A program made the translations under genes and the position numbers. Below are positions 45,837-54,817 of a stretch of 64,000 bases of DNA, one piece after another. The stretch's first letter is position 1; each line of letters starts with the position of its first letter. The DNA comes from Methylobacterium platani (GTDB lineage: Bacteria; Pseudomonadota; Alphaproteobacteria; Rhizobiales; Beijerinckiaceae), in assembly GCF_001653715.1 (NCBI RefSeq), contig NZ_LWHQ01000008.1, positions 48,496-112,495 of the forward strand, given 5' to 3'. Under the pieces are notes generated by a model. That model saw only the letters and a program-made list of their open reading frames with translations, was not told the DNA's origin and ran no database searches.

Positions 45837-46787
45837 GTGACCCCGGACACCCAGACCCTCGCCCCGACCGCGATCCTCGACCGGCTCCAGAACCGCGACT
45901 GCCCGGTCTGCGGCGCGCCCGAGGGCCGCGCCCGGCCGTTCCTGTCGGCCTCGCTCGATCCCGCGCGGATCGGCGCGCTGAGCTTCGCCTCGCGAAAGGC
46001 CCCCGAATACATGTCGTTCCGCCTGGTCCGCTGCCAGACCTGCGAGACCGTGTTCGCCGCCGAGGCGCCGGAGGCCGAGGCGCTGGCCGCGGCCTACCGG
46101 GAGGCGGGCTACGACAGCGCCGAGGAGGCGCGCTACGCGGCCTGCACCTACGCGCGAGCCCTGGCGCGGCATCTCGGCCCGGCGCAAGGCAGGGGCGCCG
46201 CCCTGGAGATCGGCGCCGGGACCGGGATCTTCCTGGATGAGTTGCTGGCGCTCGGCTTCTCCGAGGTCGTCGGGATCGAGCCCTCGCACGAGGCGGTCGC
46301 GGCGGCCCCGGCGCCCTTGCGCCCGCACCTGCGGGTCGGCGTGTTCGAGCCGGGCCTGTGCCGGCCCGGCAGCCAGTCGCTCGTCTGCTGCTTCCAGACC
46401 CTGGAGCACGTCCCCGACCCGCGCGGCCTGACCCGGGAGGCCTACGCCCTGCTGCGGCCCGGCGGGCTGATCGCCTTCGTGACCCACGATTACCGGGCGC
46501 CGGTCAACCGGCTCCTCGGCCGGCGCTCGCCGATCGTCGACATCGAGCACATGCAGCTGTTCTGCCGCGCCAGCCTGCACCGCCTCCTCGGCGAGGCGGG
46601 CTTCGAGGAGATCCGGATCGGCACCATCCGGAACCGCTATCCCTTGCGCTACTGGCTGCGGCTGCTGCCCCTGCCCGGGCCGCTGAAGCCCGCCGCCCTG
46701 GCGGCCGCCGAGGCGCTGGGCCTCGGCCGGCGCAGCGTCGGCCTGAATGTCGGCAACCTCCTCGGCGTGGCGCGCAAGCCCGGGTGA
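45837..46787 (+). CDS. SAM-dependent methyltransferase with N-terminal zinc ribbon
   Basis: 316-residue class I methyltransferase. The N-terminus has a four-cysteine zinc ribbon (CPVCGAPEG ... CQTCETVF), as in sugar C-methyltransferases. The SAM motif is ALEIGAGTGIFLDE near residue 122, followed by CCFQTLEHVPDPRG. GTG 45837 is the start. Likely acts on a nucleotide sugar, polyprenyl or glycan group in the adjoining surface-sugar locus. The C-terminal 80 residues contain a hydrophobic stretch. Confidence 0.83.
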   Translation: MTPDTQTLAPTAILDRLQNRDCPVCGAPEGRARPFLSASLDPARIGALSFASRKAPEYMSFRLVRCQTCETVFAAEAPEAEALAAAYREAGYDSAEEARYAACTYARALARHLGPAQGRGAALEIGAGTGIFLDELLALGFSEVVGIEPSHEAVAAAPAPLRPHLRVGVFEPGLCRPGSQSLVCCFQTLEHVPDPRGLTREAYALLRPGGLIAFVTHDYRAPVNRLLGRRSPIVDIEHMQLFCRASLHRLLGEAGFEEIRIGTIRNRYPLRYWLRLLPLPGPLKPAALAAAEALGLGRRSVGLNVGNLLGVARKPG

Positions 46788-46799
46788 GGCGCGGTTCGA

Positions 46800-47600
46800 T
46801 CAGGACGCCGCCTCGCCGGCGGACGGGCGGCGCGCCGTGACGGTGTAGCCGAGGCAATCCTCGCCCCAGTCGCGGCCGAGCGACAGGGTGCCGATCAGCC
46901 CGAGCAGGCCGAGGACCGGCAGCAGGGCGACGCCGAGGAGGCGGCGCGCCGGGTTTCCGGCCGCGCCCATCAGCGGCACGAGGCAGAGCGCCATCGCCTT
47001 GTAGCAGGCGACGGTGAGCGGGTTGCCGCGCGCGGTGACGCGGATCTCGCGAAAGCCCGCCCGGCGCAGCAGCCCGTCGAGGGAGGACGGCGTGTAGCGC
47101 CAGTAATCGTAGGGGATGAAGTGCCAGCGGGCCGAGAACGGCACCGTCAGGACGAGGCGACCGCCGGGGCGAAGCACGGCGTGGAGCTTCGCCGCGAAGG
47201 GCTCCGGCGCCTCGACATGCTCCAGCACCTCGGTGCACAGGACGACGTCGACGGAGGCCGGGGCGATCCCCCACTCGTCCCCCTCGAAATACTCGGTGTC
47301 GGGCACCGCGTAGCCGAACCGGTCGCGGGCGTCGCTCGTGTCGATGCCGCGGTAGCGCGCGGCGCGCGGCAGCAGGGGGCGGAAGACCTGGGCGCCGCAG
47401 CCGACGTCCAGCACGTCGCCGGAGGCGGTGGCGAGTTCCCCGCGCAGGTCGCGCCAGGCGGAGCCGGCCTGGAGATCGACGAGGCGCCGCCCCGCCGCGA
47501 GCAGGTCGTCCCAGCGGGAGCGCCGGGGGCGGAAGACCGGCGGCTTGAACCGCTCGGCCTGCGAGCCGACCAGGTTGCGGCGCGTGGCGTGCGTGCTCAT
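46800..47600 (-). CDS. SAM-dependent methyltransferase
   Basis: 266-residue class I methyltransferase: VLDVGCGAQVFRPLLP (motif I), DTSDARDRFGY and VVLCTEVLEHVEAPEPF (motif II-III). The C-terminal half has a hydrophobic region (VALLPVLGLLGLIGTLSLG) that may associate with the membrane. It is convergent with the other methyltransferase and probably belongs to the same glycan locus. Substrate unknown. Confidence 0.82.
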   Translation of the reverse strand: MSTHATRRNLVGSQAERFKPPVFRPRRSRWDDLLAAGRRLVDLQAGSAWRDLRGELATASGDVLDVGCGAQVFRPLLPRAARYRGIDTSDARDRFGYAVPDTEYFEGDEWGIAPASVDVVLCTEVLEHVEAPEPFAAKLHAVLRPGGRLVLTVPFSARWHFIPYDYWRYTPSSLDGLLRRAGFREIRVTARGNPLTVACYKAMALCLVPLMGAAGNPARRLLGVALLPVLGLLGLIGTLSLGRDWGEDCLGYTVTARRPSAGEAAS

Positions 47601-47700
47601 CCGGCTAAGCCCCGACGGTTGCGGCCGCCCATCCGCCGCGGGACGGTCTTGCGACCGGACCAGGCTGCACCGGACAATCTGATTTTACGGTGAAGAGAAG

Positions 47701-47777
47701 TGGCGCGCCCGAAAGGATTCGAACCTCTGACCCCCAGATTCGTAGTCTGGTGCTCTATCCAGCTGAGCTACGGGCGC
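47701..47777 (-). tRNA. tRNA-Arg (anticodon ACG)
   Basis: On the minus strand a 77-nt cloverleaf starts GCGCCCGTAGCTCAGCTGG and ends with an encoded CCA. Acceptor stem GCGCCCG pairs with CGGGCGC. The anticodon stem CCAGA/TCTGG encloses CTACGAA, giving anticodon ACG. The T-loop GGTTCGAATCC is normal. Identical to the copy 158 bases away. Confidence 0.97.
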
Positions 47778-47858
47778 CCGATCGAAGACCGTGTCCTCGA
47801 CACTATGACGGTCGATGCCCGGTTGGACCAGGCAGAACCGTGATCGACAAGAGTAAAA

Positions 47859-47935
47859 TGGCGCGCCCGAAAGGATTCGAACCTCTGACCCCCAGATTCG
47901 TAGTCTGGTGCTCTATCCAGCTGAGCTACGGGCGC
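47859..47935 (-). tRNA. tRNA-Arg (anticodon ACG), second copy
   Basis: Same 77-nt sequence as the tRNA at 47,701, with encoded CCA, on the minus strand upstream of it. The 81-base spacer differs from the flanks. The two genes form a recent or gene-converted tandem duplicate and are probably transcribed together. Confidence 0.97.
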
Positions 47936-48055
47936 CTGACCGGGGGGAGCGGTGCGCCCCGCCGGTGAGGTGGGATCTAAGGGGTCCGCCCTGGCTTGGC
48001 AACCCCTATTTCGCCGGCGGAAGAGGGGGCCGGCGGGTGCCGCCCCCTCCCCCGG

Positions 48056-49489
48056 TCAGAAGCCGGCTTGCGTGACGAACTTGGTGTTGAGGTAGGCTTC
48101 GATCGCCTCCGAGCCGCCCTCGCTGCCGTAGCCCGAATCCTTCACGCCGCCGAACGGCGTCTCCGGCAGGGCGATGCCGTGATGGTTGATCGACATCATG
48201 CCGCTCTCCACCCGGGTCGCGAGCTTGGTGGCGGTCTCGGCCGAGCGGGTATAGGCGTAGGCGGCGAGCCCGTAGGGCAGCCGGTTGGCCTCCGCGAAGG
48301 CCTCTTCGTCGTCGGAGAAGCGCTGGATCGCCGCGATCGGCCCGAACGGCTCCTCGTTCATGATCCGGGCGTCGAGCGGCACGTCGGTGAAGACGGTCGG
48401 CTCGAAGAAGTTGCCCTGGTTGCCGATGCGCTTGCCGCCGGTGCGCAAGGCAGCGCCCTTCTGCTCGGCATCGGCGACGAAGCCCTCCATCGCCTCGATC
48501 CGGCGGCCATGGGCGAGCGGGCCCATCTTCACGCCGTCCTCCAGGCCGTTGCCGACCGTGAGGCCGCGCGACAGGCCGACGAAGCCGTCGACGAAGGCGT
48601 CGAACACCGAATCGTGGACGAGGAAGCGGGTCGGCGCGACGCAGACCTGGCCGGCATTGCGGTACTTGTTGGCGCCGAGCACCTGGACGGCCTTGGTCAC
48701 GTCGGCGTCGCGGAAGACGATCGCCGGGGCGTGGCCGCCGAGCTCCATCGTGGCGCGCTTCATGTGCTTGCCGGCGAGCGCGGCGAGCTCCTTGCCGATC
48801 GCGGTCGAGCCCGTGAAGGTGATCTTGCGGATCACCGGGTGCGGGATCAGGTAGGACGAGATCTCGGCCGGGTCGCCGTAGACGAGGCCGAGCACGTCGC
48901 CGGGCACGCCGGCATCGAGCAGCGCCTGGATCAGGGCGGTGCAGCTCGCGGGCGTGTCCTCCGGTCCCTTCAGGATCACCGAGCAGCCGGTGCAGAGGGC
49001 GGCGGCGACCTTGCGCACCGCCTGGTTGATCGGGAAGTTCCACGGCGTGAACGCCGCCACCGGGCCGACCGGCTCGCGGATCACGAGCTGCATCACGCCC
49101 TCGGCGCGCGGCGGGATCACCCGGCCGTAGGCGCGCCGGCCTTCCTCCGCGAACCAGTCCATGGTGTCGGCGCCGCCGAGCACCTCCATCTTGGCTTCCG
49201 CCACCGGCTTGCCCTGCTCGAGGGTCATGATCCGGGCGATCTCGTCGGCGCGCTCGCGCATCAGGTTGGCGGCCTTGCGCAGCACCTTGCTGCGCTCGAA
49301 GGCCGAGACCTTGCGCCAGGCCTTGAAGCCGCGATCCGCCGCCTCGAGCGCCTGGTCGAGATCCTGGCGGGTCGCGACGGCGAGCTGGCTCAGGGTCTCG
49401 CCGGTGGCCGGGTTGAGGATCGGGATCGTCTGGCCGGCGCTGCCGGCGCGCCACTCGCCGGCGATGTGGAGCTTCACGTCTGGGAACAT
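48056..49489 (-). CDS. NAD(P)-dependent aldehyde dehydrogenase, succinate-semialdehyde dehydrogenase-like
   Basis: 477-residue ALDH. Signatures: [19 protein letters not shown], cofactor loop [11 protein letters not shown], the catalytic Glu in [12 protein letters not shown] and catalytic Cys in [12 protein letters not shown], and [12 protein letters not shown]. Closest in form to GabD/SSADH or alpha-ketoglutarate semialdehyde dehydrogenases; the exact substrate is not decided by motifs. It stands alone with no gab genes alongside. Confidence 0.88.
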   Translation of the reverse strand: MFPDVKLHIAGEWRAGSAGQTIPILNPATGETLSQLAVATRQDLDQALEAADRGFKAWRKVSAFERSKVLRKAANLMRERADEIARIMTLEQGKPVAEAKMEVLGGADTMDWFAEEGRRAYGRVIPPRAEGVMQLVIREPVGPVAAFTPWNFPINQAVRKVAAALCTGCSVILKGPEDTPASCTALIQALLDAGVPGDVLGLVYGDPAEISSYLIPHPVIRKITFTGSTAIGKELAALAGKHMKRATMELGGHAPAIVFRDADVTKAVQVLGANKYRNAGQVCVAPTRFLVHDSVFDAFVDGFVGLSRGLTVGNGLEDGVKMGPLAHGRRIEAMEGFVADAEQKGAALRTGGKRIGNQGNFFEPTVFTDVPLDARIMNEEPFGPIAAIQRFSDDEEAFAEANRLPYGLAAYAYTRSAETATKLATRVESGMMSINHHGIALPETPFGGVKDSGYGSEGGSEAIEAYLNTKFVTQAGF

Positions 49490-49634
49490 CGGGGCCTCAT
49501 CCTCGTTCGGGAGCGGACGGACCCTTAACTAAGGCAGTCCCTCCCGGCGAGACAGGCTCCGGCGCGCAACGCTCCGTGCCGGGACGCGCCTTGTCTGTTA
49601 GAGCCAGGCCTGACAGGATCCCGGCCCTGCCGGC

Positions 49635-50012
49635 TCAGCGCGAGCCGATGGCGCGGGCGATGTCCTCGAACCGCTTCTGCGTGCTGCCGATCTGGCCGTA
49701 GACGGTCTGGCGGGTACAGGCGGACACCGTCATGCCGTGGTAGAACAGGCCGGAATCCCGCTGGCCGCGACAATCGAGGTAGTTCGGCAGCACGAAGACC
49801 GAGACCATCGCCAGGGCGAACAGGCCGAGCTTCAGGACCAGCTTCACCGGCCAGGGCAGGTACGAGAAGGCGCGCTCCTTCCGGTACTCGGCCGGCGCGG
49901 GCGTCACGATGATGCGCACGTCGCCGCGCTCGTAGTCCCGGTCGGGCCCCCGGCCCAGGCCGCGGTCGAGCCGGCCGATCCCACCGCTCCGCTCCTCGCT
50001 GCGCATCCGCAT
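49635..50012 (-). CDS. Hypothetical protein with one membrane span
   Basis: 125-residue protein starting MRMRSEERSGG. An Arg/Asp-rich cytoplasmic part is followed by VKLVLKLGLFALAMVSVFVLPNYL as a single membrane helix. The C-terminus has two cysteines (DCRGQRD and SACTRQTVYGQ) probably outside the membrane. I do not recognise a family. It follows a promoter-like AT-rich stretch (AAATTTAAT) on the minus strand. Confidence 0.65.
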   Translation of the reverse strand: MRMRSEERSGGIGRLDRGLGRGPDRDYERGDVRIIVTPAPAEYRKERAFSYLPWPVKLVLKLGLFALAMVSVFVLPNYLDCRGQRDSGLFYHGMTVSACTRQTVYGQIGSTQKRFEDIARAIGSR

Positions 50013-50199
50013 GTCCCCCGGCCCGTGCCGCTGTGATGATCCCCGCGGCCGATTTCGCCGCCGGCGGATTAAATTTCGGTGCGTCGCAAGGGTCGCAGTC
50101 TTCGCGAGTCGACCAGGGGTGGGGATATCTCCCTGTCCTCGCGCCGCGGACCCGCGGGCCGCCCGCGCGCCGCGTGCGCCGGCGCACCGCGGCCGGGGC

Positions 50200-50277
50200 C
50201 GGAGACGGGCATGGAGGTGAGGCCCTGACGGGCGTTCCTCCAAGACTTCGGGCCGCCCGCGAGGGCGGCTTTCTTCT
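50200..50277 (+). ncRNA. Candidate small RNA
   Basis: Nested stem GGAGG...GCCC-TGAC-GGGC...CCTCC (50,213-50,241) is followed by an intrinsic terminator. No plus-strand protein gene lies upstream for more than 2 kb, so the terminator must serve a non-coding transcript or read-through. The CCTCC could pair with Shine-Dalgarno sequences. The 5' end is a guess. Confidence 0.4.
50252..50277 (+). terminator. Intrinsic terminator with T-rich tail
   Basis: GCCGCCC pairs with GGGCGGC across GCGA and is followed by TTTCTTCT. It is one of the best intrinsic terminators in the window. Confidence 0.7.
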
Positions 50278-50338
50278 GTCGGCAACTCGCGTTCGAGGGA
50301 CCTTGCGAGGCACCTTGCCTGCCGGAGGTCCGGGCCGG

Positions 50339-51040
50339 TCAGAGCACCACGTGCAGGCCGAAGGTCTCGGGCCGGAACGGCAGCCGGAAGGTGACGGCGA
50401 ACCCGCTCTGGAGGTGGCGCACCACCGTGGCGCGGCGCTTGCCGACGGTGATCGCCTCGCCGACCGGCGGCAGCTCGGTCGTCGCGATGGCCGCGCCGGT
50501 CATCGACAGGTCGACCACCCTCCCCGGCAGCACGCGGCCGTCGGCACGGCGCACCTCGACGGCGGTGTGGGTCGGCACGATGCGGGGGTCGCTGCGCTGG
50601 TCGGCGCGCCCGCTCGCCTGGGCGGCGAGCCAGTCGAGGCGCGCGGCGAAGCGCGTCCGGCGCTCGGGCCCGACCTCCACCGCCAGGGTGAAGCCCTCGG
50701 CGGAGATGGCCTGGATCGCGCCGGTCACCGGGCCGACATCGTCGAGATAGAGCGTGACCGGATCGCCGAGGAGGCCGCTCTCGGGCGCCAGCACCTCGAC
50801 CGTCTCGAGCGACAGGCTGCGGGTCTCGCAGGCATGCTCCACCCCGCCCGGGAGCAGGTAGCGCCCACCGACCCGGATCTGGATCGCGCGGGAATCCGGT
50901 TCGGGCTGAAAGTGCAACTTCAAGGCGCTATTCACGATCTCACCGATGCCAGGAGTAGCATCGCCCCGGCCTCGCCCGGCCGCAAGGGCGCGGGCTGCTC
51001 CGCGGACATCTTCCGCAAAGAGGCTTAATGGCCGGTGCAT
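50339..51040 (-). CDS. PilZ-domain protein
   Basis: Protein of about 233 residues. The C-terminal half is a PilZ domain: RSDPRIVPTHTAVEV, then GRVVDLSMTGAAIATTELPPVGE with the D-x-S-x-x-G motif (DLSMTG), so c-di-GMP binding is likely. The first half (LKLHFQPEPDSRAIQIRVGGRYLLP) resembles a second, degenerate PilZ-like barrel. ATG 51040 is taken as start, but GTG 50935 just before the conserved part is also possible. The weak Shine-Dalgarno does not decide between them. Confidence 0.78.
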   Translation of the reverse strand: MHRPLSLFAEDVRGAARALAAGRGRGDATPGIGEIVNSALKLHFQPEPDSRAIQIRVGGRYLLPGGVEHACETRSLSLETVEVLAPESGLLGDPVTLYLDDVGPVTGAIQAISAEGFTLAVEVGPERRTRFAARLDWLAAQASGRADQRSDPRIVPTHTAVEVRRADGRVLPGRVVDLSMTGAAIATTELPPVGEAITVGKRRATVVRHLQSGFAVTFRLPFRPETFGLHVVL

Positions 51041-51369
51041 GTGATCGCCGCGATCGGCGGTCCTGCCGCGTGGAGGCGCCGTGCCGGCACCGTCGAGGGA
51101 GACCGGCACGCGACTTGGCCGCGCCGGAGCGGGCCGGCATTGCCGTGCCTGATCTCGACGGCCACCAGAGTCCGGCCTCCCCGGCCAAGTGTCGTCTTGC
51201 GGCGAGACCTGCCGGTCCAAGCTCATCGGTGTCTTCATTTGGCCCCGGCGACAATGTTTCGTCCTGATCGGTGCCGGAAACGCTGAGTTCCGTCGAATTC
51301 GAGCGAACCGGTTTGGGCCGGGTTCGCATCTGGCTGCTTCTCTGGACGGGAAGCGGACGACATGGGCGG
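51041..51369. other. 329-base intergenic region
   Basis: No gene, RNA or clear motif is seen. The part near 51,230-51,300 is less GC-rich and may hold the promoter of the small gene at 51,370. A duplicated TCATGGGTACGG lies just after it at 51,374-51,397. Confidence 0.4.
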
Positions 51370-51717
51370 ATGGTCATGGGTACGGTCATGGGTACGGGCT
51401 CGGGTGCACCGGTCGTGATGGATGCACAGGAGACGGAAGACCGGCTCGTCGCGCTCGAGGCGCTGACGACCGAGCTGATCCGGGCGCTGCACCGCGCGGG
51501 CGTGCTGCGGGAAGCCCAGGTCGGCGCGCTCCTCGACCGGGTCGAGGAGCTGATGACCGGGCAGCCGGGCGCGACCTTCGCGGCCCAGCAGCTCGCCGCC
51601 GCCGCCGACCCGCAGGGGCCGGGCGCGGAGATCGGCGAGGTGCCGCCGGAAGCCGCGCTCTGCGCCAGCTTCCGCCGCATCCTGTACGGGCGCGAGGCGG
51701 CGGACGCCCGGCCCTGA
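51370..51717 (+). CDS. Hypothetical protein
   Basis: Small protein of 99-115 residues. The likely conserved part begins MDAQETEDRLVALEALTTELIRALHRAGVL (start 51418) and is helical, with a following segment QVGALLDRVEELMTGQPG. Codons 1-16 come partly from a duplicated 12-base sequence, so the true start may be 51418. No family recognised. Soluble, acidic. Confidence 0.55.
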   Translation: MVMGTVMGTGSGAPVVMDAQETEDRLVALEALTTELIRALHRAGVLREAQVGALLDRVEELMTGQPGATFAAQQLAAAADPQGPGAEIGEVPPEAALCASFRRILYGREAADARP

Positions 51718-51807
51718 CGCAACGCGGCGCGCAATCACCACGCAATCGCCCGCCGCTATCCCTGCCGTCCCGGCCCGAGACCGGGACGATGCAGCGGGGA
51801 CGAGACC

Positions 51808-52185
51808 ATGACGACGACCATTGCCGGGCCGCGCCTCGGCCTGCTGCTGCGCGGCCTGCTGACGGCGGTGTTCCTGGCGGCCGCCGGCATGAAGCTCGCC
51901 GCGACGCCGTTCGAGGTCGCGGGCTTCGCGCGGTTCGGCTACCCGCACTGGTTCATGCTCGCGGTCGGCGCGGCCCAGGCGCTCGGCGCCGTGCTGCTCT
52001 GGGTCCGCGGCGCCACCTGCCACGGCGCGCTGCTGCTCGCCGCCATCATGGCCGGGGCGGTCGCGAGCCACCTGCGCGCCGGCGACCCGGTCGCGATGGC
52101 GCTGCCCGCCCTGGTGCTCCTCGCCCTGCTCGCCGGCCTCGCCTATGCGCGGCGCGGCGAGGTCGCGCCCGCGCTCCGGGCCTGA
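51808..52185 (+). CDS. DoxX-like membrane protein
   Basis: 125-residue protein with four hydrophobic helices of the DoxX/DoxX-like type: LLRGLLTAVFLAAAGMKLAATPF, HWFMLAVGAAQALGAVLLW, HGALLLAAIMAGAVASHLRAGDP and ALPALVLLALLAGLAYARR. The conserved Lys of the first helix (AGMKL) is present. The function of this family is poorly known. It stands alone, convergent with the HerA-like gene. Confidence 0.82.
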   Translation: MTTTIAGPRLGLLLRGLLTAVFLAAAGMKLAATPFEVAGFARFGYPHWFMLAVGAAQALGAVLLWVRGATCHGALLLAAIMAGAVASHLRAGDPVAMALPALVLLALLAGLAYARRGEVAPALRA

Positions 52186-52188
52186 TCG

Positions 52189-53697
52189 CTACTCCGCGGC
52201 GAACAGGCCGGCGGGCTCCTGTGCCGCCCCCTTCGGATCGCCGGGCGCGGTCTCGCAGCCGAGGCCCGGCAGGGCGACGACGCGGTTGCCGCGGAAATCG
52301 GTGCGGCAGATCGCGGCGCCGCGGCTCTCGACATAGGCCAGCAGCCGGCGCGCCCGGCCGGGCGAGCGCGAGCCGATGGCCCGGGCGAGCGCGTCGTCGG
52401 ACGGGCACGGGGCGCCGGCGCGGGCCGCGCGGGCGAGCAGCAGGAACAGGCCCTGGACCTCCTCCGGCAGGCCGGCACAGGCCGCCATCACGGCTTCCGC
52501 CTCGTCGCCGTCCGCCGCCTCGCCGTCGACGCCGGCCCGCGCGATCGCGAGCCGCCGGCGGAACCGGCCGAGGTCGAGGGGCTCGCCGGACAGCCGGCGC
52601 ATCCGGCAGCGGACCAGGAAGTCCTGGTAGAGCACGGCGATCGGGTGGTGCGCCCCGTCCGGATCGGCGGCGATCTCGCGCAGGATGTCGGCCAGAGCCG
52701 CCTCCCGCTCCGCCTCGCTCATGCTCGGCGGCGCCTCGACCGGTTCCGGCGGGCGGTACTGGGCGAGCTGCTGCAGGAGGTCGGTCGGCGTCGCCCGCGG
52801 GGCCGGGGCCGGGCGGGGCGCGGGCATCCAGGCCACCTCGCTCTCGGCCGGCGTCAGGATCAGCTCGCGCAGGTCGTCCCCGGCGGCCGGGCTCGGCAGC
52901 GGCACGAGCTTCGGGCTCGACGAGCGCGCCGAGGTCGCGACCGGCCCGATGGCGATCGGCAGCGGGCGCTTCGACAGGGCGGGCCCGAGCGCGATGAAGT
53001 GGCCGCGCTCGAGGTCGCGGAAGCTCTCGGCCTGGCGCCGCTCGAGACCGAGCAGGTCGGCGGCGCGAGCCATGTCGATGTCGAGGAAGGTGCGGCCCAT
53101 CAGGAAGTTCGACGCTTCCGCCGCGACGTTCTTGGCGAGCTTGGCGAGGCGCTGGGTCGCGATGATGCCGGCGAGCCCCCGCTTGCGCCCGCGGCACATC
53201 AGGTTGGTCATCGCCCCGAGCGAGGCCTTGCGGGCCTCGTCCGAGACTTCGCCGGCGGCGGCCGGCGCGAAGAGCTGCGCCTCGTCGACCACCACCAGCA
53301 CCGGGTACCAATGGTCGCGCTCGGCCTCGAACAGGCCGCCCAGGAAGGCCGCGGCGGCACGCATCTGCGCCTCGACGTCGAGGCTCTCGAGCGTCAGCAC
53401 CACCGAGACGCGGTGCGCCCGCACCCGCGCGGCGATGCGCTGCAGGTCGGCCTCGCCGTGGTCGCCCTCCACCACCACGTGGCCGTGGGCATCGGCCAGG
53501 GTGACGAAGTCGCCCTCGGGGTCGATCACCACCTGCTGCACGTGCGGCGCGCTCTGCTCCAGCAGGCGGCGCAGGAGGTGCGACTTGCCCGAGCCGGAAT
53601 TGCCCTGGACCAGGAGGCGGGTCGCCAGCAGCTCTTCCAGGTCGAGGGCGGCCGGCCGGCCGCCGCTCGCCATCCCCATCTCGACGCTGATCGTCAT
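52189..53697 (-). CDS. HerA/DUF87-type ATPase
   Basis: 502-residue P-loop ATPase of the HerA-FtsK superfamily. Walker A GNSGSGKSHLLRRLLEQS is near residue 33, Walker B VLVVVDEAQLFAP near residue 139, and the sensor/arginine region FLMGRTFLDID follows. The first 300 residues hold the ATPase; the C-terminal 200 have no recognised domain but carry Cys residues (MAACAGLPEEV, APCPSDDAL). No NurA-type nuclease or SIR2 partner is next to it. A role in DNA translocation or repair is inferred only. Confidence 0.83.
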   Translation of the reverse strand: MTISVEMGMASGGRPAALDLEELLATRLLVQGNSGSGKSHLLRRLLEQSAPHVQQVVIDPEGDFVTLADAHGHVVVEGDHGEADLQRIAARVRAHRVSVVLTLESLDVEAQMRAAAAFLGGLFEAERDHWYPVLVVVDEAQLFAPAAAGEVSDEARKASLGAMTNLMCRGRKRGLAGIIATQRLAKLAKNVAAEASNFLMGRTFLDIDMARAADLLGLERRQAESFRDLERGHFIALGPALSKRPLPIAIGPVATSARSSSPKLVPLPSPAAGDDLRELILTPAESEVAWMPAPRPAPAPRATPTDLLQQLAQYRPPEPVEAPPSMSEAEREAALADILREIAADPDGAHHPIAVLYQDFLVRCRMRRLSGEPLDLGRFRRRLAIARAGVDGEAADGDEAEAVMAACAGLPEEVQGLFLLLARAARAGAPCPSDDALARAIGSRSPGRARRLLAYVESRGAAICRTDFRGNRVVALPGLGCETAPGDPKGAAQEPAGLFAAE

Positions 53698-53783
53698 CTC
53701 TCTTCCCTGCGGTGGCCCGACTCGTAACACGGCGCGGGCCGCCCCGATCCGCGTCCCGGGTCGGGGTCCACAGGCAGTTCGCC

Positions 53784-54473
53784 TCAGCCGGAGGTCAGCG
53801 CCCGCGATCCCTCCCCCATCCCGTCGACCATCCGCCGGCACCACGCCGCGATCGGATCGTCGGGCTCGAGGAGGTCCTGCACGCCGACGCCGCGGGCCCA
53901 CAGGAAGGCACCCATCACCGCGTGGTCGGCGTAGAGCGGCCCGTCGCCGCCGAGGTAGGATTGCTGGCGCAGGACCGCGCGCACCGGCGAGAGCGTGCGC
54001 CGCAGGGTCGCGAGCTGCGCCGCGCGATCGGGGCAGACCGCCTCCAGCGGCTTGCCGAACCGCGCCTCGCGGCTCTGACGGAAATACGCCCGGTCGGGCT
54101 CGGCGAGGTGGCGATGGATGTCGAGGAGGAGGAGCGGTGCCAGGGCCGGGTGCAGCACCTGGTCGGTCCAGGCGACGTGGAACCGCGTCAGCGCCGCCCC
54201 GGCCTGCCCGCCGAACAGCGACGGCCGGTCCGGGTGGGCGGCCTCCAGACGGGCGGCGATGACCGACGATTCCGCGATCGCCCGCCCGTCCTCGACCAGC
54301 ACCGGCACCTTGTCCGAGCCCGAGAAGGCGAGCGCCTCGGTCTCGGTGAAGCGCCAGGGCCGGCCCTCGAAGGCCAGGCCCTTGTGCTCCAGGGCGAGGC
54401 GGATGCGCCAGCAGAACGGGCTGAAGCGCCGGTCCGGATCGGCGGCGGCGAGTTCGTAGAGCACGCGGGTCAA
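53784..54473 (-). CDS. Glutathione S-transferase family protein
   Basis: 229-residue GST with N-terminal thioredoxin-like domain (LYELAAADPDRRFSPFCWRIRLALEHKGL, KVPVLVEDG, IAESSVIAARLE for the glutathione site) and an all-helical C-terminal domain. The SPFCWRIR motif (Ser/Cys at the active site) resembles beta-etherase/GstO-like groups. It is 86 bases downstream of nothing on its own strand and reads toward the HerA-like gene. Confidence 0.85.
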   Translation of the reverse strand: MTRVLYELAAADPDRRFSPFCWRIRLALEHKGLAFEGRPWRFTETEALAFSGSDKVPVLVEDGRAIAESSVIAARLEAAHPDRPSLFGGQAGAALTRFHVAWTDQVLHPALAPLLLLDIHRHLAEPDRAYFRQSREARFGKPLEAVCPDRAAQLATLRRTLSPVRAVLRQQSYLGGDGPLYADHAVMGAFLWARGVGVQDLLEPDDPIAAWCRRMVDGMGEGSRALTSG

Positions 54474-54817
54474 GGGCTTCCTCCGGCGGCGGCGCCCTCG
54501 CCTCGTTCGCGGGCGGGGCGCCGGGGCGCGGGGCGGATCATGGCCGCCGGGGACCGCGGCCGCAATGCGGGCCCGCGCAGGGCCGCCTGCCCGCTCCGAT
54601 GCTCCCCGCGCGCGATCCCGCAGGGCGTCGACCCCGCCGACAGAGAAAAAACTTCCGCCACGCAGTCATTTTAGAGATACCACGCTCTTTCCACGCGGTT
54701 AGTTTGGTATTCCCGTTCATTGACGCTCGGACGGACGGATGAGATCGTTCCACGACCTTCGGCAAGCCCGCCCCGCTGGCGGCGGACGGCCGGACGACAT
54801 CTTCTGGAGATCGATCG
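54474..54817. other. 344-base divergent intergenic region
   Basis: The gene-proximal half on the GST side is GC-rich without features. About 54,640-54,720 is AT-rich and contains GAGAAAAAAC, an inverted repeat ATACCA-N22-TGGTAT at 54,677-54,710, and TTAGTTTGGTATTCC. This is the likely promoter and operator of the sulfonate-binding protein gene. Confidence 0.5.
54677..54710 (+). promoter_or_regulatory. Inverted repeat before the sulfonate-binding protein gene
   Basis: ATACCA and TGGTAT, 22 bases apart, in an AT-rich patch 108 bases before the start codon. It could be a site for a LysR-type (CysB/Cbl-like) sulfur regulator; this is inference from the gene's role. Confidence 0.35.

Larger units (their letters stand above)
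50013..50338. other. 326-base intergenic region with a possible small RNA
   Basis: It holds the promoter-like AAATTTAATCC of the minus-strand membrane-protein gene near 50,070, a GC-rich palindromic stretch near 50,150-50,190, and a plus-strand stem-loop set ending in a terminator at 50,252. No protein gene is seen. Confidence 0.5.

Noticed and set aside
47690..47968. Open frame of 92 codons across the two tRNA genes (RIRTSDPQIRSLVLYPAELRA type)
   Set aside because: It is antisense to two tRNA-Arg genes and repeats because the tRNAs are identical. This is a well-known false ORF type.
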